The notes under the pieces are model-generated. The model worked only from the letters and a program-made list of their open reading frames with translations, had not been told where the DNA came from and ran no database searches. Positions 14,859 through 23,973 of a stretch of 64,000 nt of DNA are shown piece after piece; position 1 is the stretch's first letter, and each line of letters opens with the position of its first letter. Source of the DNA: Thermoplasmata archaeon (lineage in GTDB: Archaea > Thermoplasmatota > Thermoplasmata > Methanomassiliicoccales > Methanomethylophilaceae); assembly GCA_015063225.1 (NCBI GenBank), contig SUSU01000002.1, positions 40,203-104,202 of the forward strand, read 5' to 3'. A program made the position numbers and the translations under genes.

Positions 14859-16589
14859 ATGTTCACGAGATTCCTTGGAAGGCGCGATTGGCTGCTCGTA
14901 GCGGCCGCCGTAATCCTTATCCTCGCACAGATCTGGATGGACCTGAGCATCCCCGAGTACATGGGGGAGATCACGGACAACATTGTCCTGAACGATACCG
15001 ACGTGGTCATCCAGAAGGGTACGGAGATGCTCATCTGTGCCCTGCTCAGTCTCGCCCTTTCCCTGGCGGCCGGGTTCGTCATCGCGAACATCTCCGCATC
15101 GATCGGCCGCAACATGCGCGCCGCGGAGTTCGAGAGGGTTCAGTCCTTCTCGGTCACCGACATCGAGCGTTTCTCCGCCGCGAGCCTCATCACCCGTTCC
15201 ACCAACGACGTCACACAGGTCCAGAACTTCATCGCCCGCGGGCTACAGGCGGCCATCAAGTGTCCGATCATGACCGTCTGGGCGGTCAGCAGGATCGTCG
15301 GGGCATCCATGGAGTGGACGCTCCTCACGGTCGCCGGCGTTCTTGTACTGACGGTCGTCATGATCCTCACCATCTACTTCACCCGTCTCAGATACAAGAG
15401 GATCCAGTGGCTGACCGACGCCATCAACCGTTCCACCCGCGAGAACCTCGAGGGGATAAGGACCATCAGGGCGTACAACGCCGAGTCCTATCAGGCGGGC
15501 AAGTTCGATGTCGCCAACGGCGACCTTCTCCGCAACAACATCTCCGCCGCGAAGTACATGTCATTCTCGTTCCCGCTCTCCTCGTCGATGACGAACTTCG
15601 TGACGCTGGGGATCTACTGGATAGGGTCGGGGCTGATTCTGTCCCTGTCCGACCAGACCGAACAGTTCCTCCTCTACTCGGACATGATCGTGTTCACCTC
15701 GTACGCCACCATGGTGCTGTCCTCTATCAACCAGTTCTTCGGCGTCCTCAGGGCGATGCCGCGCGCGATGGTCTGCTACCGGCGCATATGCGATGTCGTC
15801 AGCACCGAACCCTCGATGAAGGACGGGGACGCGGCCGTGCCGAAGAGCGGGGGGTCGGTGGAGTTCAACGACGTATCGTACACCTACCCGGGGACGTCCC
15901 GCAAGGCGCTCGAGGGGATTTCCTTCAGGGTGGAACCCGGGTCGACCTTCGCGGTCATAGGTTCCACGGGCGCGGGGAAATCCACCCTCGTGAAACTCAT
16001 CGAGAGGTTCTACGACCCCGATTCCGGTACCGTATCGGTCGATGGCGAGGATGTCAGGGAGTACCGCATGGACGACCTGCGCTCCCGCATGGGGTACGTT
16101 CCCCAGGACACGATAATCTTCTCGGGCACCGTGAGGGACAACATCGATTACGGCAGGGGTGTGCAGGACGGGTCCGACGTGACGGAGGCCATCCGCACGG
16201 CGCAGGCCGAGGATTTCATTTCGGCGATGCCGGACGGCGTGGATTCCAAGGTCGCGCGCCGCGGCAGCAACCTGTCCGGGGGGCAGAAGCAGCGCATCTC
16301 CATCGCCCGCGCGCTCGCATCCCGCCCCGAGATCTACCTGTTCGACGACTCCTTCTCCGCCCTCGATTTCAAGACCGAGAAATCGCTCCGCGACGCGCTC
16401 CGCGCCCAAACGGGGGAGAGCACGGTCATCATAGTGGCGCAGAGGATAGGCACGGTCAGGGATGCCGATATGATTCTCGTGCTCGACCAGGGACGCATGG
16501 TCGGGCTGGGGACGCACAAGGAACTCCTTGCTACGTGCCAGATATACCAGGACATAGCGAGATCGCAGCTTGCGGAGGAGGTGAGATGA
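14859..16589 (+). CDS. ABC exporter half-transporter with degenerate ATPase site (pair 1, subunit A)
   Basis: 576-residue type IV ABC exporter: six-span membrane domain (about 1-310) then a nucleotide-binding domain. Walker A GSTGAGKST (about 368), Q-loop YVPQD and a canonical LSGGQKQR signature are present. Walker B is LFDDSFSALD, with Asp at the catalytic Glu, and the switch His is Gln in VAQRIGTV. Such a subunit cannot form a competent site alone but donates a good signature motif to its partner. It starts at the ATG 14859 and overlaps subunit B as ATGA. It is paralogous to the 48111 gene. Substrate unknown; drug or lipid export is typical. Confidence 0.87.
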   Translation: MFTRFLGRRDWLLVAAAVILILAQIWMDLSIPEYMGEITDNIVLNDTDVVIQKGTEMLICALLSLALSLAAGFVIANISASIGRNMRAAEFERVQSFSVTDIERFSAASLITRSTNDVTQVQNFIARGLQAAIKCPIMTVWAVSRIVGASMEWTLLTVAGVLVLTVVMILTIYFTRLRYKRIQWLTDAINRSTRENLEGIRTIRAYNAESYQAGKFDVANGDLLRNNISAAKYMSFSFPLSSSMTNFVTLGIYWIGSGLILSLSDQTEQFLLYSDMIVFTSYATMVLSSINQFFGVLRAMPRAMVCYRRICDVVSTEPSMKDGDAAVPKSGGSVEFNDVSYTYPGTSRKALEGISFRVEPGSTFAVIGSTGAGKSTLVKLIERFYDPDSGTVSVDGEDVREYRMDDLRSRMGYVPQDTIIFSGTVRDNIDYGRGVQDGSDVTEAIRTAQAEDFISAMPDGVDSKVARRGSNLSGGQKQRISIARALASRPEIYLFDDSFSALDFKTEKSLRDALRAQTGESTVIIVAQRIGTVRDADMILVLDQGRMVGLGTHKELLATCQIYQDIARSQLAEEVR

Positions 16590-18436
16590 CGTCCGCCGCA
16601 GGCGCTCCGGAAGCGAAGGGCGGGAGGCTGGTGGTCCGTAAGGACCCGCCGCATGTGGCCGGTCCCGGCGTGGAGACCAGGCACGGCAAGTCCCTGTTCA
16701 CCCCCCTGAAGAAGCTCTTCGCCTATTTCGGTCCGTACAAGTACGCCATCATCGCGGGCGTGGTCCTGACGATGGCGAGCGCCATACTCGCCCTGATCGG
16801 TCCGCAGTTCGTGAGGGAGGTGTCCGATGAGATATTCTCCGGCATCGAGAGCGGCGACATGGACACGGACCTCATCCTCAGGCTCTCGCTCATCGCCTGC
16901 GTGATCTATGTGGTCAGCGTCCTGTGCGGGATAGCGCAGCATTACATCATGCCCGTGACCTCGCAGCGCATCGCCAACCGTCTGCGTGCGGAGATGATGC
17001 ACAAGGTCGACCGTCTGCCGCTGAACTTCTACGATAACAGCAGCACCGGCGACATCATGAGCCGCATCACCAACGATGCGGACAACGTCGGCGACCAGAG
17101 CAGCATGACCTTCGTGTTCCTGTTCTCCGCGACTACCTCCATCGTCGGCTGCATCCTGATGATGATCTACACCAACCTAGTCCTCGGGCTGGTGGCCATG
17201 GTCCCCCCGCTGGCGGGCTTCGCGTGCATGAGGATCGTGGTCAGGAAGACGCAGCCCCTCTTCGTCAGCCAGTCGAGGAACCTTGGCGCCATGAACGCCC
17301 ATGTGGAGGAGAATTACTACGGATACGGCATCGTCAAGGCCTACGGCGGGGAGGCGAGGTCCCGCAGGCGTTTCGACGAGATCAACGACAGCCTCTACAA
17401 CAGCGCCTACAAGTCGAGGTTCATCACCAACACCATCCCTCAGATCATGGGGTTCATGGGCAACCTCGGTTATCTCCTGGTGTGCATCATCGGTTCGATG
17501 ATGATCATCAGCGGCGACATCACCTACGGGGTGGTGATCGCATTCATCCTGTACGTCAGGATGTTCTACACGCCCATGATGATGCTCTCCGATGCCTTCG
17601 CGGGTATGCAGAGCCTCGCCGCCTCCTCCACCCGTGTCTTCGAACTCCTGGAGGCCCCCGAGATGGAGGACGAATCCGAAAAGAAAGGGGTTCCGGAGGA
17701 CGTACGCGGAGAGGTGGAGTTCGACGACGTCTGCTTCAGCTACATCGAGGGTACCGAGGTCATCCACGACTTCTCCCTCACGGTGAGGCCGGGGGAGAAG
17801 GTCGCGATAGTTGGTCCGACCGGTGCCGGGAAGACCACTCTCGTCAACCTCCTCATGCGCTTCTACGAGGTCGACAGCGGCGTCATAAGGGTGGACGGGA
17901 CCCCCGTTGCCGACATGAGCAGGTTCGCCGTACACTCGATGTTCTCCATGGTGCTACAGGACATCTGGCTCTTCGACGGTACCATCAGGGAGAACCTCTC
18001 CTTCAACATGGGGGAGATCCCGGAGGAGGCCATGGTGTCGGCGTGCAGGGCGGTGGGGATACACGATTTCATCGCATCCCTGCCGGAGGGCTACGATACC
18101 CGCATAAGCGGCACCTCGGGACTGTCGTCCGGGCAGAAACAGCAGTTATCCATCGCCCGTGCCATCATCCGCGATGCCCCCATGGTGATATTCGACGAGG
18201 CCACGAGTTCCATCGACACCCGCACCGAGAAGTTCATCCAGCAGGCCGTCGGGAAGCTCACGGACGGGAGGACCTCGTTCATCATCGCCCACAGGCTGTC
18301 CACCATCAGGGACTGCGACAAGATCATCGTCATGAACGACGGCAGGCTGGTGGAATCCGGCACGCACGAGTCCCTGCTGGAGGCGGACGGATTCTACGCG
18401 GAACTGTACAACAGTCAGTTCGAGAACTGCGGATGA
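16586..18436 (+). CDS. ABC exporter half-transporter with active ATPase site (pair 1, subunit B)
   Basis: 616-residue partner of the preceding subunit. An N-terminal hydrophilic extension of about 40 residues precedes six membrane spans (about 45-340). The NBD has Walker A GPTGAGKTT (about 410), Q-loop MVLQDIWLF, Walker B VIFDEATSSID with the catalytic Glu, and switch His in IIAHRLSTI. Its signature is LSSGQ, a variant. Together the pair has one consensus and one degenerate ATP site, as in TM287/288-like heterodimers. The ATG overlaps the subunit A stop. The same frame is open upstream through subunit A; I reject that as overlap, not fusion. Confidence 0.88.
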   Translation: MTSAAGAPEAKGGRLVVRKDPPHVAGPGVETRHGKSLFTPLKKLFAYFGPYKYAIIAGVVLTMASAILALIGPQFVREVSDEIFSGIESGDMDTDLILRLSLIACVIYVVSVLCGIAQHYIMPVTSQRIANRLRAEMMHKVDRLPLNFYDNSSTGDIMSRITNDADNVGDQSSMTFVFLFSATTSIVGCILMMIYTNLVLGLVAMVPPLAGFACMRIVVRKTQPLFVSQSRNLGAMNAHVEENYYGYGIVKAYGGEARSRRRFDEINDSLYNSAYKSRFITNTIPQIMGFMGNLGYLLVCIIGSMMIISGDITYGVVIAFILYVRMFYTPMMMLSDAFAGMQSLAASSTRVFELLEAPEMEDESEKKGVPEDVRGEVEFDDVCFSYIEGTEVIHDFSLTVRPGEKVAIVGPTGAGKTTLVNLLMRFYEVDSGVIRVDGTPVADMSRFAVHSMFSMVLQDIWLFDGTIRENLSFNMGEIPEEAMVSACRAVGIHDFIASLPEGYDTRISGTSGLSSGQKQQLSIARAIIRDAPMVIFDEATSSIDTRTEKFIQQAVGKLTDGRTSFIIAHRLSTIRDCDKIIVMNDGRLVESGTHESLLEADGFYAELYNSQFENCG

Positions 18437-18454
18437 GCGGTTCGACCGATATCC

Positions 18455-18464
18455 TAATTATAAA
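18455..18464 (+). promoter_or_regulatory. TATA box of the heptose nucleotidyltransferase operon
   Basis: TAATTATAAA, about 25 bp before the ATG at 18485. The transcript should be leaderless or nearly so. Confidence 0.55.
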
Positions 18465-18484
18465 GGCCAGCGCTAGTCTGTGGC

Positions 18485-19498
18485 ATGAACAGCGTCAAGC
18501 AGGCCGTCATCATGGTGGGAGGAAGGGGCACGAGGCTACAGCCGCTCACGGATACGCGCCCCAAGCCCGCGCTCCCGGTGATAGACGTCCCCTGTCTGAA
18601 GTACCTCATCAGATCCTTCGCCGATGCGGGGATCACGGAGATACTGCTCGCCTGCGGCTACCGTTCCGAGTACCTCGAGAAGGCCGTCGGCGACGGTTCC
18701 GACCTCGGGGTGACCATCGATTATTCCGTCGAGGACCATCCCCTCGGCACCGCCGGGGCCATGAAGAGGCTGGAATCACGTCTGGACGAGGTGTTCTGCG
18801 CCGCCAACGGCGATACGTTCGCCGACCTCGACCTCAAGGGACTGATCGCGGACCACGTCCGCACGGGGGCGTCCGTCACCATGGCGCTGACCGAGACCGA
18901 CAGGCCCACCGAGTGCGGCATCGTCCGTCTCGAGGCCGACGGGGAGATCACCGAGTTCAAGGAAAAGCCGAAGCCCGAGGAGGTGTTCTCCAACCTCATC
19001 AACGCAGGGGTGTACGTGGTCAACAGGTCTGTTCTGGCATATGTCCCCGAGGGCACGTTCTCCGATTTCAACAAGGACACCTTCCCCGCAATCATGTCCG
19101 ACGGGGGCAGGCTCCAGGGCAGGCCCCTCGAGGGCAGGTGGATGGACGTCGGGAGGCCGAAGGACCTCATCGCGGTCAACCTGCTCATGGCCGGGGAGGC
19201 CGGGAAGGGTCCCGGACGCATATCCTGCGACACATCCGGCAACATCTTCGCGGGTGCAGGAAGCACGGTTTCAGGAGGTTCGATGGAGTCCTCGGTCGTT
19301 CTCAGGGGCAGTTCCGTCGTAGATACCCATTTATTAGGAAGTCTTGTTATGGAGAACTGCAAGGTCACCGGCGCCGACATCCGGGACAGTATTCTCGGAG
19401 AGGGATGCACCGTCGGCGCGGCGAAGGTGACCGATTCGGTGATAGCGCCCGGGACAGTAATCCCCGACGGCACCGTTGTCAAGGACAGGAAGGGTTGA
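18485..19498 (+). CDS. Sugar-1-phosphate nucleotidyltransferase (HddC-like)
   Basis: 337-residue NTP transferase: an N-terminal Rossmann-like pyrophosphorylase domain with GGRGTRLQPLT (12-22) and RPKP (25-28), then about 110 C-terminal residues with hexapeptide-like beta-helix turns (SGGSMESSVVLRG, VMENCKV). It makes an NDP-sugar from a sugar 1-phosphate. Because it is followed at 3 bp by an HddA-type kinase and then GmhB, the likely substrate is D-glycero-D-manno-heptose 1-phosphate. By sequence alone, mannose-1-phosphate guanylyltransferase is an alternative. Confidence 0.85.
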   Translation: MNSVKQAVIMVGGRGTRLQPLTDTRPKPALPVIDVPCLKYLIRSFADAGITEILLACGYRSEYLEKAVGDGSDLGVTIDYSVEDHPLGTAGAMKRLESRLDEVFCAANGDTFADLDLKGLIADHVRTGASVTMALTETDRPTECGIVRLEADGEITEFKEKPKPEEVFSNLINAGVYVVNRSVLAYVPEGTFSDFNKDTFPAIMSDGGRLQGRPLEGRWMDVGRPKDLIAVNLLMAGEAGKGPGRISCDTSGNIFAGAGSTVSGGSMESSVVLRGSSVVDTHLLGSLVMENCKVTGADIRDSILGEGCTVGAAKVTDSVIAPGTVIPDGTVVKDRKG

Positions 19499-19501
19499 AC
19501 C

Positions 19502-20515
19502 ATGCCCAAGGAATACATCAGAGCAAGGGCTCCCGTACGTATCGGTCTGGCCGGCGGGGGTACCGATGTCGCTCCCTACTGCGTCGAGAAGGGAGGCTAC
19601 GTTTTCAACAGCACCATCAACAAATACGCTTATAGCACGCTCCGTCCCCGCAGGGACAAGCAGATCAAGGTCACCTCCGAGTACTACGGACGCTACACCG
19701 CTCCTCTCGACGGCGGCCCCCTCCCCCTCGACGGGAACATGGACCTGATCAAGGCGGTCACCAACTACTTCAACCCCAAGGAGGGGTTCGACATGACCAT
19801 CCGTTCCGACGTCCCCGCGGGCTCCGGACTCGGAGGCTCGTCCACCATGATCGTCTCCATGATCGCCGCCATCAGCAACTGGCTCGATGTCGACATGTCC
19901 AAGACCGAGATGTCCGAGCTGGCCTTCCACCTCGAGAGGGAGATCATCGGACTGAAGGGGGGATGTCAGGACCAGTACGCGGCCGTCTTCGGGGGATTCA
20001 ACTCGCTCAAGATCGACAAGAGCGGCGTGAACGTCATGCCCGCCCACATCCATCCCGACATCATCAACGAGCTCCAGTGCCGTTCCGTGATGTGCTTCAC
20101 CGGGACCACCCACGATTCCGCGAAGATCATCGAGACGCAGCAGAAGGCGTACAAGGCCGGACAGAACGAGGAGGCCCTCGACCGCTCCAAGGACGTCGCC
20201 ATCTGCCTGCGTTCCGCCCTCCGCCACGGGGACATCGACGACTGCGGCGAGCTCCTGGCCGAGTCGTGGGAGTACAAGAAGAAGTTCTCCGGCAGTATCA
20301 CCAACCCCGAGATCGACAAGCTGTACAACACCGCCATCCAGGCGGGTGCCATCGGCGGCAAGGTCTCCGGAGCCGGCGGCGGCGGGTTCATGTACTTCAT
20401 CTGCAGCTTCGACAAGAAGAGCAAGGTCTCCAAGGCCCTCATCCAGGCAGGAGCCACGGTCTCCGATTTCATGTTCGAGCCCGAGGGTGTCATCTCCTGG
20501 AGAGGGGAGCTTTGA
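19502..20515 (+). CDS. hddA: D-glycero-D-manno-heptose 7-phosphate kinase (GHMP family, HddA-like)
   Basis: 337-residue GHMP kinase that phosphorylates the anomeric position of heptose 7-phosphate. The start IRARAPVRIGLAGGGTDVAP (6-25) is the HddA-type substrate loop, GGYVFNSTINKYA follows, and PAGSGLGGSS (105-114) is the ATP-binding GHMP motif; KVSGAGGGGFMYF near the C-terminus is motif 3. It sits between the nucleotidyltransferase and a GmhB-like phosphatase with a TTGA overlap, the order of bacterial GDP-heptose operons. A fucokinase-like activity is a less likely alternative. Confidence 0.87.
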   Translation: MPKEYIRARAPVRIGLAGGGTDVAPYCVEKGGYVFNSTINKYAYSTLRPRRDKQIKVTSEYYGRYTAPLDGGPLPLDGNMDLIKAVTNYFNPKEGFDMTIRSDVPAGSGLGGSSTMIVSMIAAISNWLDVDMSKTEMSELAFHLEREIIGLKGGCQDQYAAVFGGFNSLKIDKSGVNVMPAHIHPDIINELQCRSVMCFTGTTHDSAKIIETQQKAYKAGQNEEALDRSKDVAICLRSALRHGDIDDCGELLAESWEYKKKFSGSITNPEIDKLYNTAIQAGAIGGKVSGAGGGGFMYFICSFDKKSKVSKALIQAGATVSDFMFEPEGVISWRGEL

Positions 20516-20997
20516 GCGGCGTCAGGGCCGTACTGCTCGACAGGGACGACACCATCTGCCCCGACGTCCCCCACAACGGCGACCCCGCCAAGATGCACGT
20601 CTTCCCCTTCGCGCCCGAGGCCGTCAGGAGGCTGAACGACGCGGGTTACCTGGTGATCGTGGTCACCAACCAGTCCGGGATAGGCCGCGGGATGTACACC
20701 GTGGACGACATGGTCGCCACCAACGACGAGATGAAGAGGCAGCTCGCGTCCGCCGGTGCCCGCATCGACGACATCTACTTCTGCCCCCATCTTCCGGATG
20801 AGGGGTGCGGATGCCGCAAACCCGCCACGGGCATGGGCGAGAGGGCCATCGCCGACCACGACCTCGACCCATCCCAATGCTGGATGGTCGGGGACAACGA
20901 CAAGGACGTGGAGTTCGGGAAGAGGCTGGGGATGAGGACCCTCAAGGTATCCGCCGGATTCACGCTGAAGGACGCCGTCGACACCATCCTCTCCTGA
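20512..20997 (+). CDS. gmhB: Heptose 1,7-bisphosphate phosphatase (GmhB-like HAD)
   Basis: 161-residue HAD phosphatase that removes the 7-phosphate of heptose 1,7-bisphosphate. The nucleophile motif DRDDT has D10 and D12, VTNQSGIGRG is the second motif, and CPHLPDEGCGCRKP is the GmhB zinc loop; MVGDNDKDVEFG carries the acidic motif IV. The start is TTG at 20512, overlapping the kinase stop (TTGA), with GGGGAG just upstream. No ATG or GTG is available near the homologous N-terminus. Histidinol-phosphatase is a related alternative, but the context supports heptose. Confidence 0.88.
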   Translation: MSGVRAVLLDRDDTICPDVPHNGDPAKMHVFPFAPEAVRRLNDAGYLVIVVTNQSGIGRGMYTVDDMVATNDEMKRQLASAGARIDDIYFCPHLPDEGCGCRKPATGMGERAIADHDLDPSQCWMVGDNDKDVEFGKRLGMRTLKVSAGFTLKDAVDTILS

Positions 20998-21055
20998 TGC
21001 GCGTGCGCGGTTGTTTATAAGATGGCGTTAATCTCCCGCGCAGGAGCAAAAGGAA

Positions 21056-21418
21056 ATGTTCGTGATATCCCTCCTTGTGAAGAACGAGTTCGGCGTCATG
21101 CAGCGCGTCATGGGTGAGTTTACCCGTAACAAGATCAACGTCGAAACCATCGTCGTAGGCAAATGCGAGAAGCAGGGCCGTTCGAGGATGGTGCTCTCGG
21201 TCATCGACGAGGGGGAGGCGAACCTGGTGATGGGGCGCCTGCAGAAACTCCAGGACGTGTACGAGTGCGACCTCGTGCCCGAGTCCGGACAGTCCGCCTA
21301 CGCACTCCTCTCCACCTCCAACGGCAACGTCGGCGTCGTCGGCGGTTCCGACCAGGTGGAGGAGCTCATCGAACGTTCAAAACCCGAGAAATACGTCAAG
21401 GCGCTCAACGCGCTCTGA
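21056..21418 (+). CDS. ACT-domain protein resembling acetolactate synthase small subunit
   Basis: 120-residue protein. Residues 1-77 form an IlvN-type ACT domain (MFVISLLVKNEFGVMQRVMG, RNKINVETIVVG), the fold that binds valine and regulates acetolactate synthase. The remaining 43 residues are short and do not cover the usual second IlvH domain, so this is a minimal form of a family usually near 160 residues. It precedes ilvE by 18 bp, which supports a branched-chain amino acid role. No catalytic IlvB is in the window. A stand-alone ACT sensor is the alternative. Confidence 0.75.
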   Translation: MFVISLLVKNEFGVMQRVMGEFTRNKINVETIVVGKCEKQGRSRMVLSVIDEGEANLVMGRLQKLQDVYECDLVPESGQSAYALLSTSNGNVGVVGGSDQVEELIERSKPEKYVKALNAL

Positions 21419-21436
21419 CATTTACGAGGCTTCATT

Positions 21437-22363
21437 ATGGAAAAATGCGAGAAGATTTGGCTTGATGGAAAGCTTGTCAACTGGAGCGACGCCAAGGTCC
21501 ACGTCCTTGCCCACGCCCTGAACTACGGTACCGGTGTCTTCGAGGGCATCAGGGTCTACGAGACCCCCAAGGGTCCCGCCATCTTCAGGCTGAAGGAGCA
21601 CGCCCGCCGCCTCGTCGACGGATGCAAGATGATGGGCTTCGACATGAACATCAACGGCAAGGAGTACGACCTCGAGGCTGTCATGGAAGCTATCCGCGAG
21701 GCCGTCCGCGCCAACAAGAAGGTCGACTACGTCAAGCCCTGCGTCTTCCTCTCCGGGGAGGAGGTCGGTCTGAACCCCGTCGGCGTGCAGACCTCCTTCG
21801 CCATCACCTGTATCTACATGGGTGCCTACCTCGGCAAGGGCGCCGATGCCGGAACCAAGCTCATCACCGCCTCCTGGCAGAGGCCCGACTACCTGTGCGG
21901 ACCCGCCGGGGCCAAGGTCAACGGCGCTTACGTCGCCTCCTGTCTCGCCAAGCGCGAGGCCATCCGCCAGGGTGCCGGCGAGGCCCTTATGCTGAACCGC
22001 ACCGGGCACGTTGCAGAGTGCACCGGCGAGAACATCTTCATCTACAAGTACGGGAAGATCTACACCCCCGACGCCGGGGCCGACATCCTCCAGGGAATCA
22101 CCCGCAACTCCATTATCGAGGTCGCCAGGGATATGGGCTACGAGGTCATCGAGGGCCCCGTCACCCGCTTCCAGCTGACCTCCGCCGACGAGGTCTGGAT
22201 GACCGGAACCGCCGCCGAGATCGCACCCGTCACCTCCGTCGACGGCCGCATCGTCGGTGACGGCAAGCCCGGAGAGGTCTCCTCCAAGATCCACGCCAAG
22301 TTCCACGAGATCGTGACCGGCAAGGATCCCAAGTACGACTCTTGGCTCGACTACGTCAACTGA
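21437..22363 (+). CDS. ilvE: Branched-chain amino acid aminotransferase
   Basis: PLP-dependent fold IV transaminase interconverting branched-chain 2-oxoacids and Leu/Ile/Val. The 308 residues have YGTGVFEGIRVYET (30-43), the PLP lysine K160 in AKVNGAYVAS and GHVAECTGENIF, where the Glu and following loop bind the cofactor phosphate. Length and motifs are standard. Codon use is strongly biased, suggesting high expression. It lies 18 bp after the ACT gene and is followed by a strong T-rich terminator. Confidence 0.93.
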   Translation: MEKCEKIWLDGKLVNWSDAKVHVLAHALNYGTGVFEGIRVYETPKGPAIFRLKEHARRLVDGCKMMGFDMNINGKEYDLEAVMEAIREAVRANKKVDYVKPCVFLSGEEVGLNPVGVQTSFAITCIYMGAYLGKGADAGTKLITASWQRPDYLCGPAGAKVNGAYVASCLAKREAIRQGAGEALMLNRTGHVAECTGENIFIYKYGKIYTPDAGADILQGITRNSIIEVARDMGYEVIEGPVTRFQLTSADEVWMTGTAAEIAPVTSVDGRIVGDGKPGEVSSKIHAKFHEIVTGKDPKYDSWLDYVN

Positions 22364-22373
22364 AACTCAAACA

Positions 22374-22404
22374 GGGGCCGGAAGGCCCCTTATCTTTTTT
22401 TTTT
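22374..22404 (+). terminator. Terminator of ilvE
   Basis: GGGGCC-GGAA-GGCCCC hairpin (22374-22389) followed by TTATC and a run of T residues to about 22404. It lies 10 bp after the ilvE stop, in the gap to the convergent GT2 gene. Confidence 0.8.
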
Positions 22405-22450
22405 CAAAAAACCATCTTCATCGACAGAATGATGATGTCTGGCTCATCCC

Positions 22451-23224
22451 TCAGGATTTGCTCTTCTTCTCCCACGGGTACATCTCATAGTAGTCCACGT
22501 GGTAGACCTTGCAGAAGAACTTGGCGAGGAATTTCCCGAATTCCCAGAGCTGGTGGAAGGTCATGATGGGGACCTTGGGGTTGAGGTGGGACTCCCCTTC
22601 TGCACGGGTGCCGAAGACGTAGCGGATGTAGGAGATCTTTAAGGTCTTCTCGTTGAACTTCATCAGGTCCATGAGGACCTTCCATCCCCTCAGTTCGAAT
22701 GAATCCCAGTTGTTCCTGATCTCGTCCCTGAAGGTATCGCACCTCAGTGCGAAGAGGCCGCTCATCATGTCCTTGGTGGTGTATTTCCTGTGGAGGATGA
22801 AGAAGAGCTTGCAGAACGCCTCCACGACCTCGGACCCCATCGCCCTCTTGAATCCCATGGACATCCTGCTGGTCCTGACGCCCACGCAGAGGTCCGCGCC
22901 CTCCTCCATTTTGCCGAAGAGGTCCTTGAGCGAGGAGATGGGGTGCTGGAAGTCGCAGTCCATGCACATGGCGTAATCGGTATCCGCGATGGCGAAACCC
23001 TCGAGGACGGATGCGCCGAGCCCCCTTTTGGCGGGGTCCCTGACGTAGATTGTGGTTAGGGGGTCGTTGAGTTCGCGGACGAGTTCGATGGTGCCGTCCG
23101 TGGAATTGTCGTCCATGAAGAGGACCTTGAAGTCAGGATAGGCCTCGCGGATGGCCTTGGCCATATTGACAACGTTCTTCGACTCGTTGTAGGTCGGGAT
23201 GACGACGGTCATTGTTCCTGACAT
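22451..23224 (-). CDS. GT2 polyprenol-phosphate glycosyltransferase-like (Dpm1 type)
   Basis: 257-residue GT2 enzyme resembling dolichol-phosphate mannose synthase: MTVVIPTYNESKNV (5-18), DDNSTDGTIELV and CMDCDFQHP with the DxD metal site. It lacks the C-terminal membrane helices of some relatives, so it should associate peripherally with the membrane and load a sugar onto a polyprenyl phosphate carrier. The start is the ATG at 22 kb-side position 23222-23224, which aligns with the family; upstream in-frame codons are not conserved-like. It follows the VTT membrane gene by 25 bp and probably shares its promoter. Confidence 0.83.
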   Translation of the reverse strand: MSGTMTVVIPTYNESKNVVNMAKAIREAYPDFKVLFMDDNSTDGTIELVRELNDPLTTIYVRDPAKRGLGASVLEGFAIADTDYAMCMDCDFQHPISSLKDLFGKMEEGADLCVGVRTSRMSMGFKRAMGSEVVEAFCKLFFILHRKYTTKDMMSGLFALRCDTFRDEIRNNWDSFELRGWKVLMDLMKFNEKTLKISYIRYVFGTRAEGESHLNPKVPIMTFHQLWEFGKFLAKFFCKVYHVDYYEMYPWEKKSKS

Positions 23225-23249
23225 GATAATCCCCGTGATTGCTCCGAGA

Positions 23250-23864
23250 TTAATTACTTGGCGGTTCTTGGGCATCCCCGTCCAATCCTTTCCTCTTCTT
23301 CACGATGACGGAAGCGGCGACGCTGATGCCGATGACCGCGAAGATCATGATGATCGTGAACAGTTCGGCCTGCGAGGAGCCGAAGAAGCTGTAGAAGAAG
23401 TCCGCGAGGAGCATGATGAACCCGTATTTCACGACGCATCCGATGACGATGTACGCCGCGGATTTGTAGGGGTTCCACTTCGATATGGCTATGAACGCCC
23501 CCGCGAAGGGGATCATGGGGGCTATGCGGTTGAGCAGTAGCAGTCTCTCGTCGCCGAGGAGGAGGAACTTCGTGTACATGTTGATGAGTTTCTCGATCTT
23601 CCTGGGCACGCGCACGTGCTTGACGACGTAGTACAGGGAGAAGATCCCCACGAGCTCGGCAAGTATGGCCATCAGGAGGAGCGCCCCGTCAAACGCCAGC
23701 CCGCCGCCGTATTCCTGCCCGCCCATGTAGGCGATGACGAAGAACAGTTCCGGCAGGGTGGGGAACAGGAACGCATCGAGCAGGAAAATGAGGAAGATGC
23801 ACAGCAGCAGGCCCCATTCACCGTTGCCCCCGAAAAGGTCGTAGACGAATTCGCCGATCCCCAT
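23250..23864 (-). CDS. VTT/DedA-like integral membrane protein
   Basis: 204-residue polytopic membrane protein. The sequence shows about five hydrophobic spans and a central NRIAPMIPFAGAFIAISKWNPYK, the Arg/Pro/Gly re-entrant motif typical of the SNARE-associated (VTT, DedA) group, some of which move polyprenyl phosphates or phospholipids across the membrane. Its downstream gene is a Dpm1-like transferase and its divergent neighbour is GtrA, both polyprenyl-linked-sugar functions, so recycling of a lipid carrier is a reasonable inference. It ends in TAA, unusual here. Confidence 0.72.
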   Translation of the reverse strand: MGIGEFVYDLFGGNGEWGLLLCIFLIFLLDAFLFPTLPELFFVIAYMGGQEYGGGLAFDGALLLMAILAELVGIFSLYYVVKHVRVPRKIEKLINMYTKFLLLGDERLLLLNRIAPMIPFAGAFIAISKWNPYKSAAYIVIGCVVKYGFIMLLADFFYSFFGSSQAELFTIIMIFAVIGISVAASVIVKKRKGLDGDAQEPPSN

Positions 23865-23973
23865 GATTCACCGTCCGATTGGGATATGATGCAACCTCGG
23901 AATATTCGGGCGTATTTATAGTGGTCTACGGCGGTTTTTCACGATTCCCGCATCTGGCTCATGTTATATGCGT

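Noticed and set aside
14852..18436. 1194-codon open frame spanning both ABC subunits, as if a fused transporter
   Set aside because: The first part is out of frame with subunit A and has no ABC motifs; the real second gene starts at the ATGA overlap at 16586.
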